Assembly: GCF_029871245.1 (NCBI RefSeq)
Contig: NZ_SSON01000073.1
Coordinates: 151,257 to 215,256, forward strand
Direction: 5' to 3'
DNA: 64,000 nt
Source: Pseudomonas sp. BN102
Lineage (GTDB): Bacteria; Pseudomonadota; Gammaproteobacteria; Pseudomonadales; Pseudomonadaceae
The first letter of the stretch is position 1. Every line of letters starts with the position of its first letter. Shown here piece after piece: positions 56,663-64,000 of this stretch. The translations under genes and the position numbers were made by a program. The notes beneath the pieces were generated by a model. It did no database searches. It was not told the DNA's origin and saw only the letters and a list, made by a program, of their open reading frames with translations.

Positions 56663-58567
56663 TCAAATCTCCACCTGCGTCCCCAGTTCGATTACCCGGT
56701 TGAGCGGCAGATTGAAGAACTTCAGGTTGCTGTTGGCGTTCTTCAGCAGGAAGGCGAATAGCGCCTCGCGCCAGCGCGCCATGCCGATACGCTTGGTAGG
56801 GATCACCGTCTCGCGGCTGAGGAAGTAGGTGGTGCTCATCGGACTGAAGTCCAGATCGCTGAGGTGGCAGAGTTTCAGCGCCGCCGGCACGTCCGGCTCC
56901 TCGATGAAGCCGAAATGCAGGATCACCCGGAAGAAGCCATCGCCATAGGATTCCACTTCGAAGCGCCGCTCCGCCGGCACCCTGGGGGTGTCTTCGCTGA
57001 CCACCGTGAGCAATACCACCTGCTCGTGCAGCACCTGGTTGTGCAACATGTTGTGTAGCAGCGCATGGGGCACGGCGTCCGGCCGGGCGGTGAGGAACAC
57101 CGCGGTGCCCTGCACCCGATGCGGCGGCTGCGCCCGGATGCTGCCGATGAACAACGGCAGCGGTAGCGCCGTTTCGTCCAGGCGTTCCACCACTATCTGC
57201 TTGCCGCGTTTCCAAGTGCTCATCAGGACAAACAGGGCGATGCCTGCCAGCACCGGGAAGGCGCCTCCCTGGAAGATCTTCGGCGCGGTGGCGGCGAAGA
57301 ACAGGCTGTCGACGAAGAGAAAGCCCAGCAGCACTGGAATCGCCAGCCAACGCGGGGTCTTCCACAACAGCAGCATCACCACCGACACCATCAGGGTGGT
57401 GATCAGCATAGTGCCGGTTACCGCCACACCGTAGGCCGAGGCCAGGGCGCCGGAGGACTCAAAGCCAATGACCAGCAGCACCACACCGACCATCAGCGCC
57501 CAGTTCACCGCGCCAATGTAGATCTGCCCCTGCTCCTGGTGGGAGGTGTGCTGGACGAACATGCGCGGAATGTAGCCGAGCTGCATGGCCTGGTGGGTCA
57601 GGGAGAAGGCGCCGGAAATCACCGCCTGGGAAGCGATCACGGTGGCCAGGGTGGACAACAGCACCATGGGCAGCAGCGCCCAGGCCGGCGCCAGCAGGTA
57701 GAAGGGGTTACGGGCCGCTTCCGGATCTCCGAGGATGGCGGCACCCTGGCCGAAGTAGTTCAGCACCAGGCCTGGCAGGACCAGGAAGAACCAGGCGCGG
57801 GCGATGGGCTTGCGCCCAAAGTGGCCCATGTCGGCATAGAGTGCCTCGGCACCGGTCAACGCCAGCACCACCGCCCCGAGGATGATTACGCCGATGCCCG
57901 GGTGAGTGATGAAGAAGTGCACGCACCAATAGGGGTTGAGCGCCTTGAGTACCTCCGGCTGCTGGAGGATTCCATAGACCCCGAGGGCACCCAGCACACT
58001 GAACCAGAGCACCATGACGGGCCCGAAGAGAATGCCGATTCGCGCGGTGCCGTGCTTCTGGATCAGAAACAGCCCCACCAGCACGATCAGCGAGAGCGGC
58101 ACCACCCAGTGGCTGATGCCCTCGAACGCCAGGTCCAGGCCCTCGATGGCCGAAAGCACCGAGATCGCCGGGGTGATCATGCTGTCGCCGTAGAACAATG
58201 CAGTGCCGAACAGCCCGAGCAGGACAATCGCCATCTTGAGCCGTGGGTAGGACCTGGCGGCGCGCTGCGCCAGGGCGGTCAGGGCCATGGCTCCGCCTTC
58301 GCCGTCGTTGTCGGCGCGCAGCACGAACAGCATGTACTTGATCGAGACCACCCAGACCAGCGACCAGAAGATCAGCGAAAGCACCCCCAGGACCCCGTCA
58401 TGGTTGACCTGAACCCCGTACTGCTCGGAGAAGACTTCCTTGAGGGTGTACAGCGGGCTGGTGCCGATGTCGCCGTAGACCACCCCTGCCGCGGCCACCA
58501 GCAGACCGAGTCCGGATGCCGTATGTCCGCTGTGCTGTTCGGCGGGTTGCGTGATGCTCTCGCTCAT
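56663..58567 (-). CDS. kup: Low-affinity potassium transporter Kup
   Basis: This 634-residue KUP/HAK-family K+:H+ symporter has twelve membrane segments, an early [19 protein letters not shown] signature, and a cytosolic C-terminal domain of about 170 residues ending [15 protein letters not shown]. It converges with the cytochrome b561 gene and diverges from rimO. The start at 58567 (MSESITQP) gives the normal N-terminal tail. Confidence 0.95.
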   Translation of the reverse strand: MSESITQPAEQHSGHTASGLGLLVAAAGVVYGDIGTSPLYTLKEVFSEQYGVQVNHDGVLGVLSLIFWSLVWVVSIKYMLFVLRADNDGEGGAMALTALAQRAARSYPRLKMAIVLLGLFGTALFYGDSMITPAISVLSAIEGLDLAFEGISHWVVPLSLIVLVGLFLIQKHGTARIGILFGPVMVLWFSVLGALGVYGILQQPEVLKALNPYWCVHFFITHPGIGVIILGAVVLALTGAEALYADMGHFGRKPIARAWFFLVLPGLVLNYFGQGAAILGDPEAARNPFYLLAPAWALLPMVLLSTLATVIASQAVISGAFSLTHQAMQLGYIPRMFVQHTSHQEQGQIYIGAVNWALMVGVVLLVIGFESSGALASAYGVAVTGTMLITTLMVSVVMLLLWKTPRWLAIPVLLGFLFVDSLFFAATAPKIFQGGAFPVLAGIALFVLMSTWKRGKQIVVERLDETALPLPLFIGSIRAQPPHRVQGTAVFLTARPDAVPHALLHNMLHNQVLHEQVVLLTVVSEDTPRVPAERRFEVESYGDGFFRVILHFGFIEEPDVPAALKLCHLSDLDFSPMSTTYFLSRETVIPTKRIGMARWREALFAFLLKNANSNLKFFNLPLNRVIELGTQVEI

Positions 58568-58775
58568 CCAGACCTTCCTGTAGATGAAAATTGGCGCGCA
58601 CCTTCGAAAAAGAGCCCCTGCCAGGCGAAGGCGTCTCGGACTAGCCTAGGCAGATTCCTACAGACTAGCCGCCCCAAGGCCTCAGATGAGGCTGGAAATG
58701 GCTGGCGTCTGCCGCTAGAATTGCGCACTTTTTGATCAGAGGCGCCCTTCCGAGCGCCCATCGAGGTTAGCCGCA

Positions 58776-60098
58776 ATGTCCACCGCCACCCCCAAAGTCG
58801 GATTCGTCAGCCTGGGTTGCCCGAAGGCCACAGTCGACTCCGAACGCATCCTCACCCAGCTGCGCATGGAAGGTTACGAGATCGTGCCGACCTACCAGGA
58901 TGCCGATGTGGTGGTGGTCAATACCTGCGGTTTCATCGACAGCGCCAAGGCCGAATCCCTGGACGCCATCGGTGAGGCCATCGCCGAAAACGGCAAGGTG
59001 ATCGTCACCGGCTGCATGGGTGTGTCCGAAGACGCCATCCGCGACGTGCACCCCAGCGTGCTGGCCGTCACCGGCCCGCAGCAGTACGAGCAGGTGGTCA
59101 GTGCCGTGCACGAAGTGGTGCCGCCGTCCGCCACCCACGACCCCTTCGTTGACCTGGTCCCCCCGCAGGGCATCAAGCTGACCCCGCGCCACTACGCCTA
59201 CCTGAAGATATCCGAAGGCTGCAACCACAGCTGCAGCTTCTGCATCATCCCCTCCATGCGCGGCAAGCTGGTCAGCCGCCCGGTGGGTGATGTGCTCTCC
59301 GAGGCCGAGCGCCTGGTCAAGGCCGGCGTGAAGGAGCTGCTTGTGATCTCCCAGGACACCAGCGCCTACGGCGTCGACCTCAAGTACAAGCTGGACTTCT
59401 GGAACGGCCAGCCGGTGAAGACCCGCATGCTGGAGCTGTGCGAAGCCCTGTCCGCCATGGGCGTATGGGTGCGCCTGCACTACGTCTATCCCTACCCGAA
59501 CGTGGATGACGTGATCCCGCTGATGGCCGAAGGCAAGCTCCTGCCCTACCTCGACATCCCCTTCCAGCACGCCAGCCCGAAGGTGCTCAAGTCCATGAAG
59601 CGCCCGGCCTTCGAAGACAAGACCCTGGCTCGTATCAAGAATTGGCGCGAAATCTGCCCGGACCTGACCATTCGCTCCACCTTCATCGTCGGCTTCCCCG
59701 GCGAGACCGAGGAAGACTTCCAGTACCTGCTGGATTGGCTGACCGAAGCCCAGCTCGACCGCGTCGGCTGCTTCCAGTACTCCCCCGTGGACGGCGCCCC
59801 GGCCAACGACCTGGGCCTGGAGCCGGTGCCGGACGACGTCAAGCAGGACCGCTGGGAGCGCTTCATGGCGCACCAGCAGGCAATCTCCACCGCACGCCTG
59901 CAACTGAAGATCGGCCGTGAAATGGACGTGCTGATCGACGAAGTGGACGAAGAAGGCGCCGTGGCCCGCTCCTGGGCGGACGCGCCGGAGATCGACGGCA
60001 GCGTGTTCATCGAATCCACCAATGTGAAGCCGGGCGACAAGGTGCGCGTGCGCATCGTCGACGCCGATGAGTACGACATGTGGGCCGAGCTGGTCTGA
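58776..60098 (+). CDS. rimO: Ribosomal protein uS12 methylthiotransferase RimO
   Basis: This 440-residue radical-SAM enzyme adds a methylthio group to Asp89 of ribosomal protein S12. It has an N-terminal MTTase domain ([13 protein letters not shown], cysteine ligands), the radical-SAM cluster C149-x3-C153-x2-C156 in CNHSCSFC, and a C-terminal TRAM domain (about 375-440). The ATG at 58776 is 208 nt from divergent kup. A terminator follows. Confidence 0.96.
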   Translation: MSTATPKVGFVSLGCPKATVDSERILTQLRMEGYEIVPTYQDADVVVVNTCGFIDSAKAESLDAIGEAIAENGKVIVTGCMGVSEDAIRDVHPSVLAVTGPQQYEQVVSAVHEVVPPSATHDPFVDLVPPQGIKLTPRHYAYLKISEGCNHSCSFCIIPSMRGKLVSRPVGDVLSEAERLVKAGVKELLVISQDTSAYGVDLKYKLDFWNGQPVKTRMLELCEALSAMGVWVRLHYVYPYPNVDDVIPLMAEGKLLPYLDIPFQHASPKVLKSMKRPAFEDKTLARIKNWREICPDLTIRSTFIVGFPGETEEDFQYLLDWLTEAQLDRVGCFQYSPVDGAPANDLGLEPVPDDVKQDRWERFMAHQQAISTARLQLKIGREMDVLIDEVDEEGAVARSWADAPEIDGSVFIESTNVKPGDKVRVRIVDADEYDMWAELV

Positions 60099-60112
60099 GT
60101 CGATAGCTGAAT

Positions 60113-60142
60113 GAAAGAGCCCCGCGATTGCGGGGCTCTTTC
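60113..60142 (+). terminator. Terminator of rimO
   Basis: GAAAGAGCCCCGC-GATT-GCGGGGCTCTTTC, a perfect 13-bp stem with a 4-nt loop, 15 nt after the rimO stop. The T run is short but the stem is very strong. Confidence 0.85.
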
Positions 60143-60224
60143 ATTGGCCCCCAAAGCGTCCGGTCGTAGTATGGGTCGGGAGGCGTTCCGCGAGCGCAGC
60201 GATACCCATCACCGGAGCCCGGCC

Positions 60225-60575
60225 ATGCTCAAGGTCTACTACGACGGCGCCTGCCCCCGCTGCATCGCCGACCGACGCTGGTACGAATCCCTCCCCCGCG
60301 CCGCCGAGGGCGTGGAATGGATCGACATCACCGGCCGCGACGCCGAGCTGCGCGCCCTTGGCATCGACCCCTACCTGGCCCTTACCGAACTCCACGTCCA
60401 GGACGAATCCGGTCATATCCACCGCGAACTGGACGCTTACATCCTCCTGTTGTCCCGCGTGCCCAGGCTGGCCCCGCTCGCCTGGCTGGTTGGCCTGCCC
60501 CTGCTCAAACCACTCCTGTCGCATGCCTATCGCCAATGGGTTCTTCGTCGTCTGCGCCGCAGCGGCAGGCTCTAG
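60225..60575 (+). CDS. DCC-family (DUF393) thiol-disulfide protein
   Basis: This 116-residue protein begins with YYDGACPRC; the DCC/DUF393 signature DGxCPxC puts cysteines at 10 and 13. The thioredoxin-like fold suggests a redox role, but no member is well characterised. There is one weakly hydrophobic segment (about 80-100) near the C-terminus. The ATG at 60225 follows a GGAG site. It precedes a GST-like gene by 43 nt. Confidence 0.85.
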   Translation: MLKVYYDGACPRCIADRRWYESLPRAAEGVEWIDITGRDAELRALGIDPYLALTELHVQDESGHIHRELDAYILLLSRVPRLAPLAWLVGLPLLKPLLSHAYRQWVLRRLRRSGRL

Positions 60576-60618
60576 AGGCAGGGGCTAGACTCGCTCCATC
60601 CAAGGCCCAAGCGGAACC

Positions 60619-61257
60619 ATGACAATGACCAACCAGAACCGCCAGGTAACCCTCTACCACTGCCCCTACACCCGCTCCACTGGCGCCCTGACCCTGCTGG
60701 AAGAACTCGGCGCCGACTACCAGCTCCATGTGATGAACATGAAGGCCGGCGAGCAACGCAAGCCGGCGTTCCTCGCCATCAACCCCATGGGCAAGGTGCC
60801 CACGCTGACCCACGGCGATGCGGTGGTCACCGAACAGGTTTCCGTCTATCTCTATCTTGCTGACCTCTATCCCGAAGCCAGGCTGGCGCCGCCGCTGGGC
60901 GATCCGCTGCGCGGCCCCTACCTGCGCTGGATGGTGTTCTACGGCTCCTGTTTCGAACCGGCGGTGGTGGACCGCGTGCAGAAGCGCGAACCCATTCCCG
61001 AGGCGCGTTCGCCCTACGGCGACTTCGACAGCGTGATGAGGACCCTGGTCAGCCAGTTGCAGCAAGGCCCCTGGCTACTCGGCGAGCAGTTCACCGCCGC
61101 CGACGTGCTCTGGGGCTGCGCGCTGAACTGGACTACCCAGTTCGGGCTGATCCCGGAGGCTCCGGTGATCAAGGAATACATCGCCCGCTTCATCAAGCGT
61201 CCAGCCTACAACCGCGCCCTGGCCAAGGACGCGGAGCTGGCCGCCGCCCAGGCCTGA
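60619..61257 (+). CDS. Glutathione S-transferase-like protein
   Basis: This 212-residue protein with an N-terminal thioredoxin-fold domain (LYHCPYTRSTGALTLLEELG, NPMGKVPTL, EQVSVYLYLAD) and C-terminal helical domain (FTAADVLWG, KRPAYNRALAKD) is typical of bacterial GSTs. The N-terminal active-site residue may be Ser or Cys in the CPYTRS region. Substrate unknown. Two ATGs (60619 and 60625) are possible starts. Confidence 0.85.
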   Translation: MTMTNQNRQVTLYHCPYTRSTGALTLLEELGADYQLHVMNMKAGEQRKPAFLAINPMGKVPTLTHGDAVVTEQVSVYLYLADLYPEARLAPPLGDPLRGPYLRWMVFYGSCFEPAVVDRVQKREPIPEARSPYGDFDSVMRTLVSQLQQGPWLLGEQFTAADVLWGCALNWTTQFGLIPEAPVIKEYIARFIKRPAYNRALAKDAELAAAQA

Positions 61258-61352
61258 CAATGCCGCTGTATTCCCCGCCTCGATAATGCCCCCGCCCCGG
61301 CTGCGCCGGGGCTAGGGTATGGGCCTCCCCAGGCTCACTTGCGAGGTTCGCA

Positions 61353-62123
61353 ATGCACCCCTACTTCAGTCTCCAGGACCGCACCGCCCTGGTCACCGGC
61401 GGCACCCGCGGCATCGGCCGGATGATCGCCCAGGGCTTCCTCGAAGCCGGCGCGCGGGTCTTCATCTGCGCCCGCGATGCCGAAGCCTGCCGCGAATCCG
61501 CCGTCGAACTGTCCGCCTTCGGCGAGTGCCACGCCCTCTCCGCCGACCTCTCCAGCGAAGAAGGCGCCATGGCCCTGGCCCGGGCGCTGGAGCAGCGCAT
61601 CGAGCAGCTGGACATCCTGGTGAACAACGCGGGCACGACCTGGGGCGCGCCCCTGGAGAGCTATCCGGTGAAGGGCTGGGAGAAGGTCATGCAGCTCAAC
61701 GTGACCTCGGTCTTCAGTTGCATCCAGCAATTGCTGCCGCTGCTGCGCAAGGCGGGCAACGACGCCAGCCCGGCGCGGATCATCAATATCGGCTCGGTGG
61801 CCGGCATCAGCTCCCATGGCGAAGAAGCCTATGCCTATGGACCGAGCAAGGCGGCGCTGCACCAGTTGTCGCGGCTGCTGGCGCGGGAGCTGGTGGGCGA
61901 GCATATCAACGTCAACGTGATCGCCCCCGGCCGTTTCCCCAGCAAGATGACCCGTTTCATCGCCAATGACCCGGAGGCCATGGCCCGCGACACCGCGTTG
62001 ATCCCGATGAAGCGCTGGGGCCGCGGCGAAGAGATGGCCGCCCTGGCCATCAGCCTGGCTAGCACGGCGGGCGCCTACATGACCGGCAACATCATCCCCA
62101 TCGACGGCGGCTTCCACCTCTGA
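61353..62123 (+). CDS. rhlG: RhlG-like NADPH-dependent beta-ketoacyl reductase
   Basis: This 256-residue classical SDR closely follows P. aeruginosa RhlG as I remember it: MHPYFSLQDRTALVTGG at the N-terminus, GGTRGIG at 16-22, NNAGTTWGAPLESYPVKGW, IINIGSVAGISS, YGPSK with Y162/K166 and the C-terminal GNIIPIDGGFHL. RhlG was described as a beta-ketoacyl reductase linked to rhamnolipid synthesis; direct involvement has been debated. In PAO1 the gene is elsewhere in the genome, so this is outside the syntenic block. Confidence 0.85.
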   Translation: MHPYFSLQDRTALVTGGTRGIGRMIAQGFLEAGARVFICARDAEACRESAVELSAFGECHALSADLSSEEGAMALARALEQRIEQLDILVNNAGTTWGAPLESYPVKGWEKVMQLNVTSVFSCIQQLLPLLRKAGNDASPARIINIGSVAGISSHGEEAYAYGPSKAALHQLSRLLARELVGEHINVNVIAPGRFPSKMTRFIANDPEAMARDTALIPMKRWGRGEEMAALAISLASTAGAYMTGNIIPIDGGFHL

Positions 62124-62239
62124 GCCGGGAAACGCCGGCCCCTGGTCGGCGGCCACCTGCTCCCCCCGGAGGCTTCTGCTAGCGTTGTCTATCAGGTGCA
62201 ACGGCTATTCCACTGCAAGGGTGGAAAGGAGGTGAGGCC

Positions 62240-62875
62240 ATGGGCATGGCTGAGTGGCGCCTTCAGGGCGTCGAATTCACGAGCTGCAATTGCAACTGGG
62301 GCTGCCCCTGCCAGTTCAGCTCCCGGCCTACCCACGGCCACTGCGAGGCCGTGGTGAGCATGCGCGTCGACAAGGGACACCTGGAGGACATTGTGCTGGA
62401 TGGCCTCTGCTGGGTCGCCACCTTCGCCTGGCCCGGCGCCATCCATGAGGGCAACGGCCGCTGCCAGGTGTTCATCGAAGAACGCGCCAGCGAGGCGCAG
62501 CGCAACGCGTTGCTGACCATTCTCTCGGGCGGCGAGACCGATCCGGGCGCCACGGTGTTCCAGGTATTCAGCACCACCCTCAGCGAGGTGTTCGAACCGC
62601 GCTTCCTGCCCATCGAATTCAGCGTCGATGTGGACGGCCGCACTGCCCACACCCTTATACCCGGCGTGCTGGAAGTGACCGGCGAGCCCATCCGCAACCC
62701 GGTCACCGGTGAGCCCCAGCGGGCGCGGCTGGTGCTGCCCGACGGTTTCGAGTTCACCGAGGCCGAAATGGCCAGCGGCAGCTATCGGACCCAGGGCGAT
62801 ATCAAGATCGAATCCCAGGGCGGACACGGGCATTTCGCCCGGTTGCACTTCACCGGACGTGGCGTGGTGCGATGA
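62240..62875 (+). CDS. DUF1326 protein
   Basis: This 211-residue soluble protein carries the DUF1326 signature near the N-terminus: FTSCNCNWGCPCQF with cysteines at 16, 18, 22 and 24, a likely metal or cluster site. The remainder is beta-rich (DGLCWVATFAWPGAIHEG, RLHFTGRGVVR). Function unknown. It overlaps the downstream DUF2182 gene by 4 nt (ATGA), a pairing seen in other proteobacteria. The ATG at 62240 has an AAGGAGGTGAGG site, one of the strongest in the window. Confidence 0.88.
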   Translation: MGMAEWRLQGVEFTSCNCNWGCPCQFSSRPTHGHCEAVVSMRVDKGHLEDIVLDGLCWVATFAWPGAIHEGNGRCQVFIEERASEAQRNALLTILSGGETDPGATVFQVFSTTLSEVFEPRFLPIEFSVDVDGRTAHTLIPGVLEVTGEPIRNPVTGEPQRARLVLPDGFEFTEAEMASGSYRTQGDIKIESQGGHGHFARLHFTGRGVVR

Positions 62876-63672
62876 GGCTGTCCGTCCCCGGCCAGGTCGA
62901 GGGAGCGTTCAGGTGGCTGGGGCGGCAGCAGTTGCTCCTGCCCTTCTGCCTGGTGGCGCTGACCGGCCTGTCCTGGCTCTTCCTCATCGACCTGGCGCGG
63001 CGCATGGATGCGCCCGGCGGTATGCTGGAGATGGCCATGGAGGGCATGCCGATGCCCTGGACCCTTCGCGATGCGCTGCTGAGTTTCGCGATGTGGAGCG
63101 TGATGATGGTCGGCATGATGCTGCCCAGCGCGCTGCCGATGATGCTGCTGTACCAGAAGACGCTGGGCAGGCGCCTGCCCGAAGGACAGCGCAGCCTGGC
63201 GACGGGGCTGTTCTGCAGCGCCTATGTGCTGGTCTGGAGCCTGTTCAGCCTGGCCGCGACCCTGCTGCAATGGCTGCTGGACCAGTTCGCCCTGCTCGAC
63301 TTCGAGATGCGCAGCCAGAGCCTGTGGCTGGCCGCCAGCCTGCTGTTGGGTGCCGGGCTCTACCAGTTTTTCCCGGCCAAGCAGGCCTGCCTGCAACGCT
63401 GCCGTTCCCCCCTGCAGTTCCTGCTCGGCTACTGGCGGCCGGGACCGGCCGGAGCCTGGCGCATGGGCATGGCCCATGGCCTGTACTGCCTGGGCTGCTG
63501 CTGGGCCCTGATGGGGCTGCTATTCGTAGGGGGCTTGATGAACCTGCTGTGGGTCGCGCTGCTGGGCGCCTATGTGCTGCTGGAGAAGTACCTGCCCGGC
63601 GGCCAGTGGCTGAGCAAGGCCGGAGGCGTGGCCTTGATCCTCTGGGGATTGCTGGTGCTGCACGGCGCCTGA
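62872..63672 (+). CDS. DUF2182 metal-binding membrane protein
   Basis: This 266-residue integral-membrane protein is of the DUF2182 family, described as predicted metal-binding. It has about seven hydrophobic segments, the SFAMWSVMMVGMMLPSALPMMLLY signature rich in Met, KQACLQRCRSP (two Cys), and MGMAHGLYCLGCCWALM with three Cys and a His. These Met/Cys/His residues could form a metal path. It is coupled to the DUF1326 gene. Function unknown. Confidence 0.87.
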   Translation: MRLSVPGQVEGAFRWLGRQQLLLPFCLVALTGLSWLFLIDLARRMDAPGGMLEMAMEGMPMPWTLRDALLSFAMWSVMMVGMMLPSALPMMLLYQKTLGRRLPEGQRSLATGLFCSAYVLVWSLFSLAATLLQWLLDQFALLDFEMRSQSLWLAASLLLGAGLYQFFPAKQACLQRCRSPLQFLLGYWRPGPAGAWRMGMAHGLYCLGCCWALMGLLFVGGLMNLLWVALLGAYVLLEKYLPGGQWLSKAGGVALILWGLLVLHGA

Positions 63673-63731
63673 CTTGCACGGCGCCGGGGGGAGCGCTAGG
63701 GTAGCCGCGCCACCCACTTGATCACCTGCCG

Positions 63732-63917
63732 ATGCGCCTCGCCCTGCTCACGCTGCTGTTCGCCCTTTCCGCCCCCGGCTTCGCCGCGCCGGCGCCCTTC
63801 TACCTCTGGCAGAGCAAGCTGGATGGTGGGCTGACCTGTGCCCAGACCAGCCCTGGAGAAGGTTGGTTGCGCCTGGGCGGGTCCTTCCGCGACGCCGGCT
63901 GCCGCGTGCCTTACTGA
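63732..63917 (+). CDS. Small exported protein
   Basis: This 61-residue protein has a typical signal peptide (MRLALLTLLFALSAPGFA, cleavage near AAPA). The mature part of about 42 residues has two cysteines (LTCAQ and AGCRVPY) that could form a disulfide. No family recognised. It ends 1 nt before the start of the TrmO-like gene and is likely co-transcribed with it. Confidence 0.72.
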   Translation: MRLALLTLLFALSAPGFAAPAPFYLWQSKLDGGLTCAQTSPGEGWLRLGGSFRDAGCRVPY

Positions 63918-63918
63918 T

Positions 63919-64000
63919 ATGCAACACAGCGTCTCCCCGGTCGGCTACGTCCGCTCCTGCTTCAAGGAGAAATTCGCCATCCCCCGCCAGCCGCACCTGG
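63919..64000 (+). CDS. trmO: TrmO-like tRNA (adenine-37-N6)-methyltransferase (start only)
   Basis: Only 27 codons are in the window, reading MQHSVSPVGYVRSCFKEKF, then AIPRQPHL. The pattern PVGYVRS-FKEKF-IPRQP is the N-terminus of the TrmO/YaeB family, which methylates N6-threonylcarbamoyladenosine-37 of tRNAs. The ATG at 63919 follows the small exported gene by 1 nt. The remainder lies beyond the right edge. Confidence 0.8.
   Translation, partial: MQHSVSPVGYVRSCFKEKFAIPRQPHL

Noticed and set aside
61353-62123. Rhamnolipid gene cluster around rhlG
   Set aside because: No rhlA, rhlB or rhlR lies in the window. RhlG alone does not show a rhamnolipid locus.

Overview
The window is about 64 kb of high-GC chromosomal core sequence from a gammaproteobacterium of the genus Pseudomonas in the broad sense, close to the P. 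aeruginosa lineage. The evidence is the protein content (OprD porin, GacS, PirA/PirR/PirS, RhlG, the MprF-type alanyl-phosphatidylglycerol synthase with its VirJ-like partner) and a gene order that, from memory of the P. aeruginosa PAO1 map, follows that genome from ruvB to rimO with a few insertions. I see no rRNA, CRISPR array, insertion sequence, integrase or prophage. The only RNA genes are two identical initiator tRNAs. Both window edges cut genes: ruvB on the left, a TrmO-like methyltransferase on the right.

Layout. 1-4.5 kb: ruvB-ruvA-ruvC, the YebC/PmpR regulator and aspS, all on the minus strand. 4.7-8.8 kb: a short-chain dehydrogenase, a Dps-type ferritin, a diguanylate cyclase, a membrane protein with a C-terminal cold-shock domain, SlyX and a HIT protein. 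9.5-20 kb: oprD behind a long regulatory region with ArgR-like sites, a thioesterase, proS, lipoproteins, acylphosphatase, a thioredoxin, a PilZ-domain protein, a YihY membrane protein, an ArsC-like protein, WrbA and a DUF2069 protein. 20-28 kb: hda, a PerM-type permease, a CDP-alcohol phosphatidyltransferase and a DUF2066 protein diverging from purM-purN, a DUF3108 protein, Rof and a DUF2058 protein. 27-33 kb: the mazG, relA, rlmD, cysM cluster on the minus strand.

33-40 kb is an iron-uptake locus: response regulator and kinase PirR/PirS, the TonB-dependent ferric-siderophore receptor PirA, and a three-gene inner-membrane set (DUF3649, PepSY, DUF3325). As read here, pirA has a frameshift that separates its signal peptide from the rest of the receptor. 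40-46 kb: gacS, ldhA, a zinc-ribbon-like protein, a META-domain lipoprotein and dinB, then the duplicated tRNA-fMet units. 46-52 kb is the most accessory-looking part: a GAF-GAF-GGDEF-EAL protein, two FCD-type GntR regulators and a DctA-like transporter. 52-60 kb: the membrane-lipid aminoacylation pair, cytochrome b561, kup and rimO. 60-64 kb: a DCC-family protein, a glutathione transferase-like protein, rhlG, a DUF1326-DUF2182 pair of unknown function, a small exported protein and the start of trmO.

Themes. Three proteins belong to cyclic-di-GMP signalling (one synthase, one probable phosphodiesterase, one probable receptor), and gacS and relA add global regulation. The window is otherwise ordinary core genome. 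I did not find a clearly new multi-gene system. The best leads are the DUF1326-DUF2182 pair, the membrane-tethered cold-shock protein, the hidden PilZ domain, the broken pirA leader and the operator architecture upstream of oprD and the dctA-like gene.
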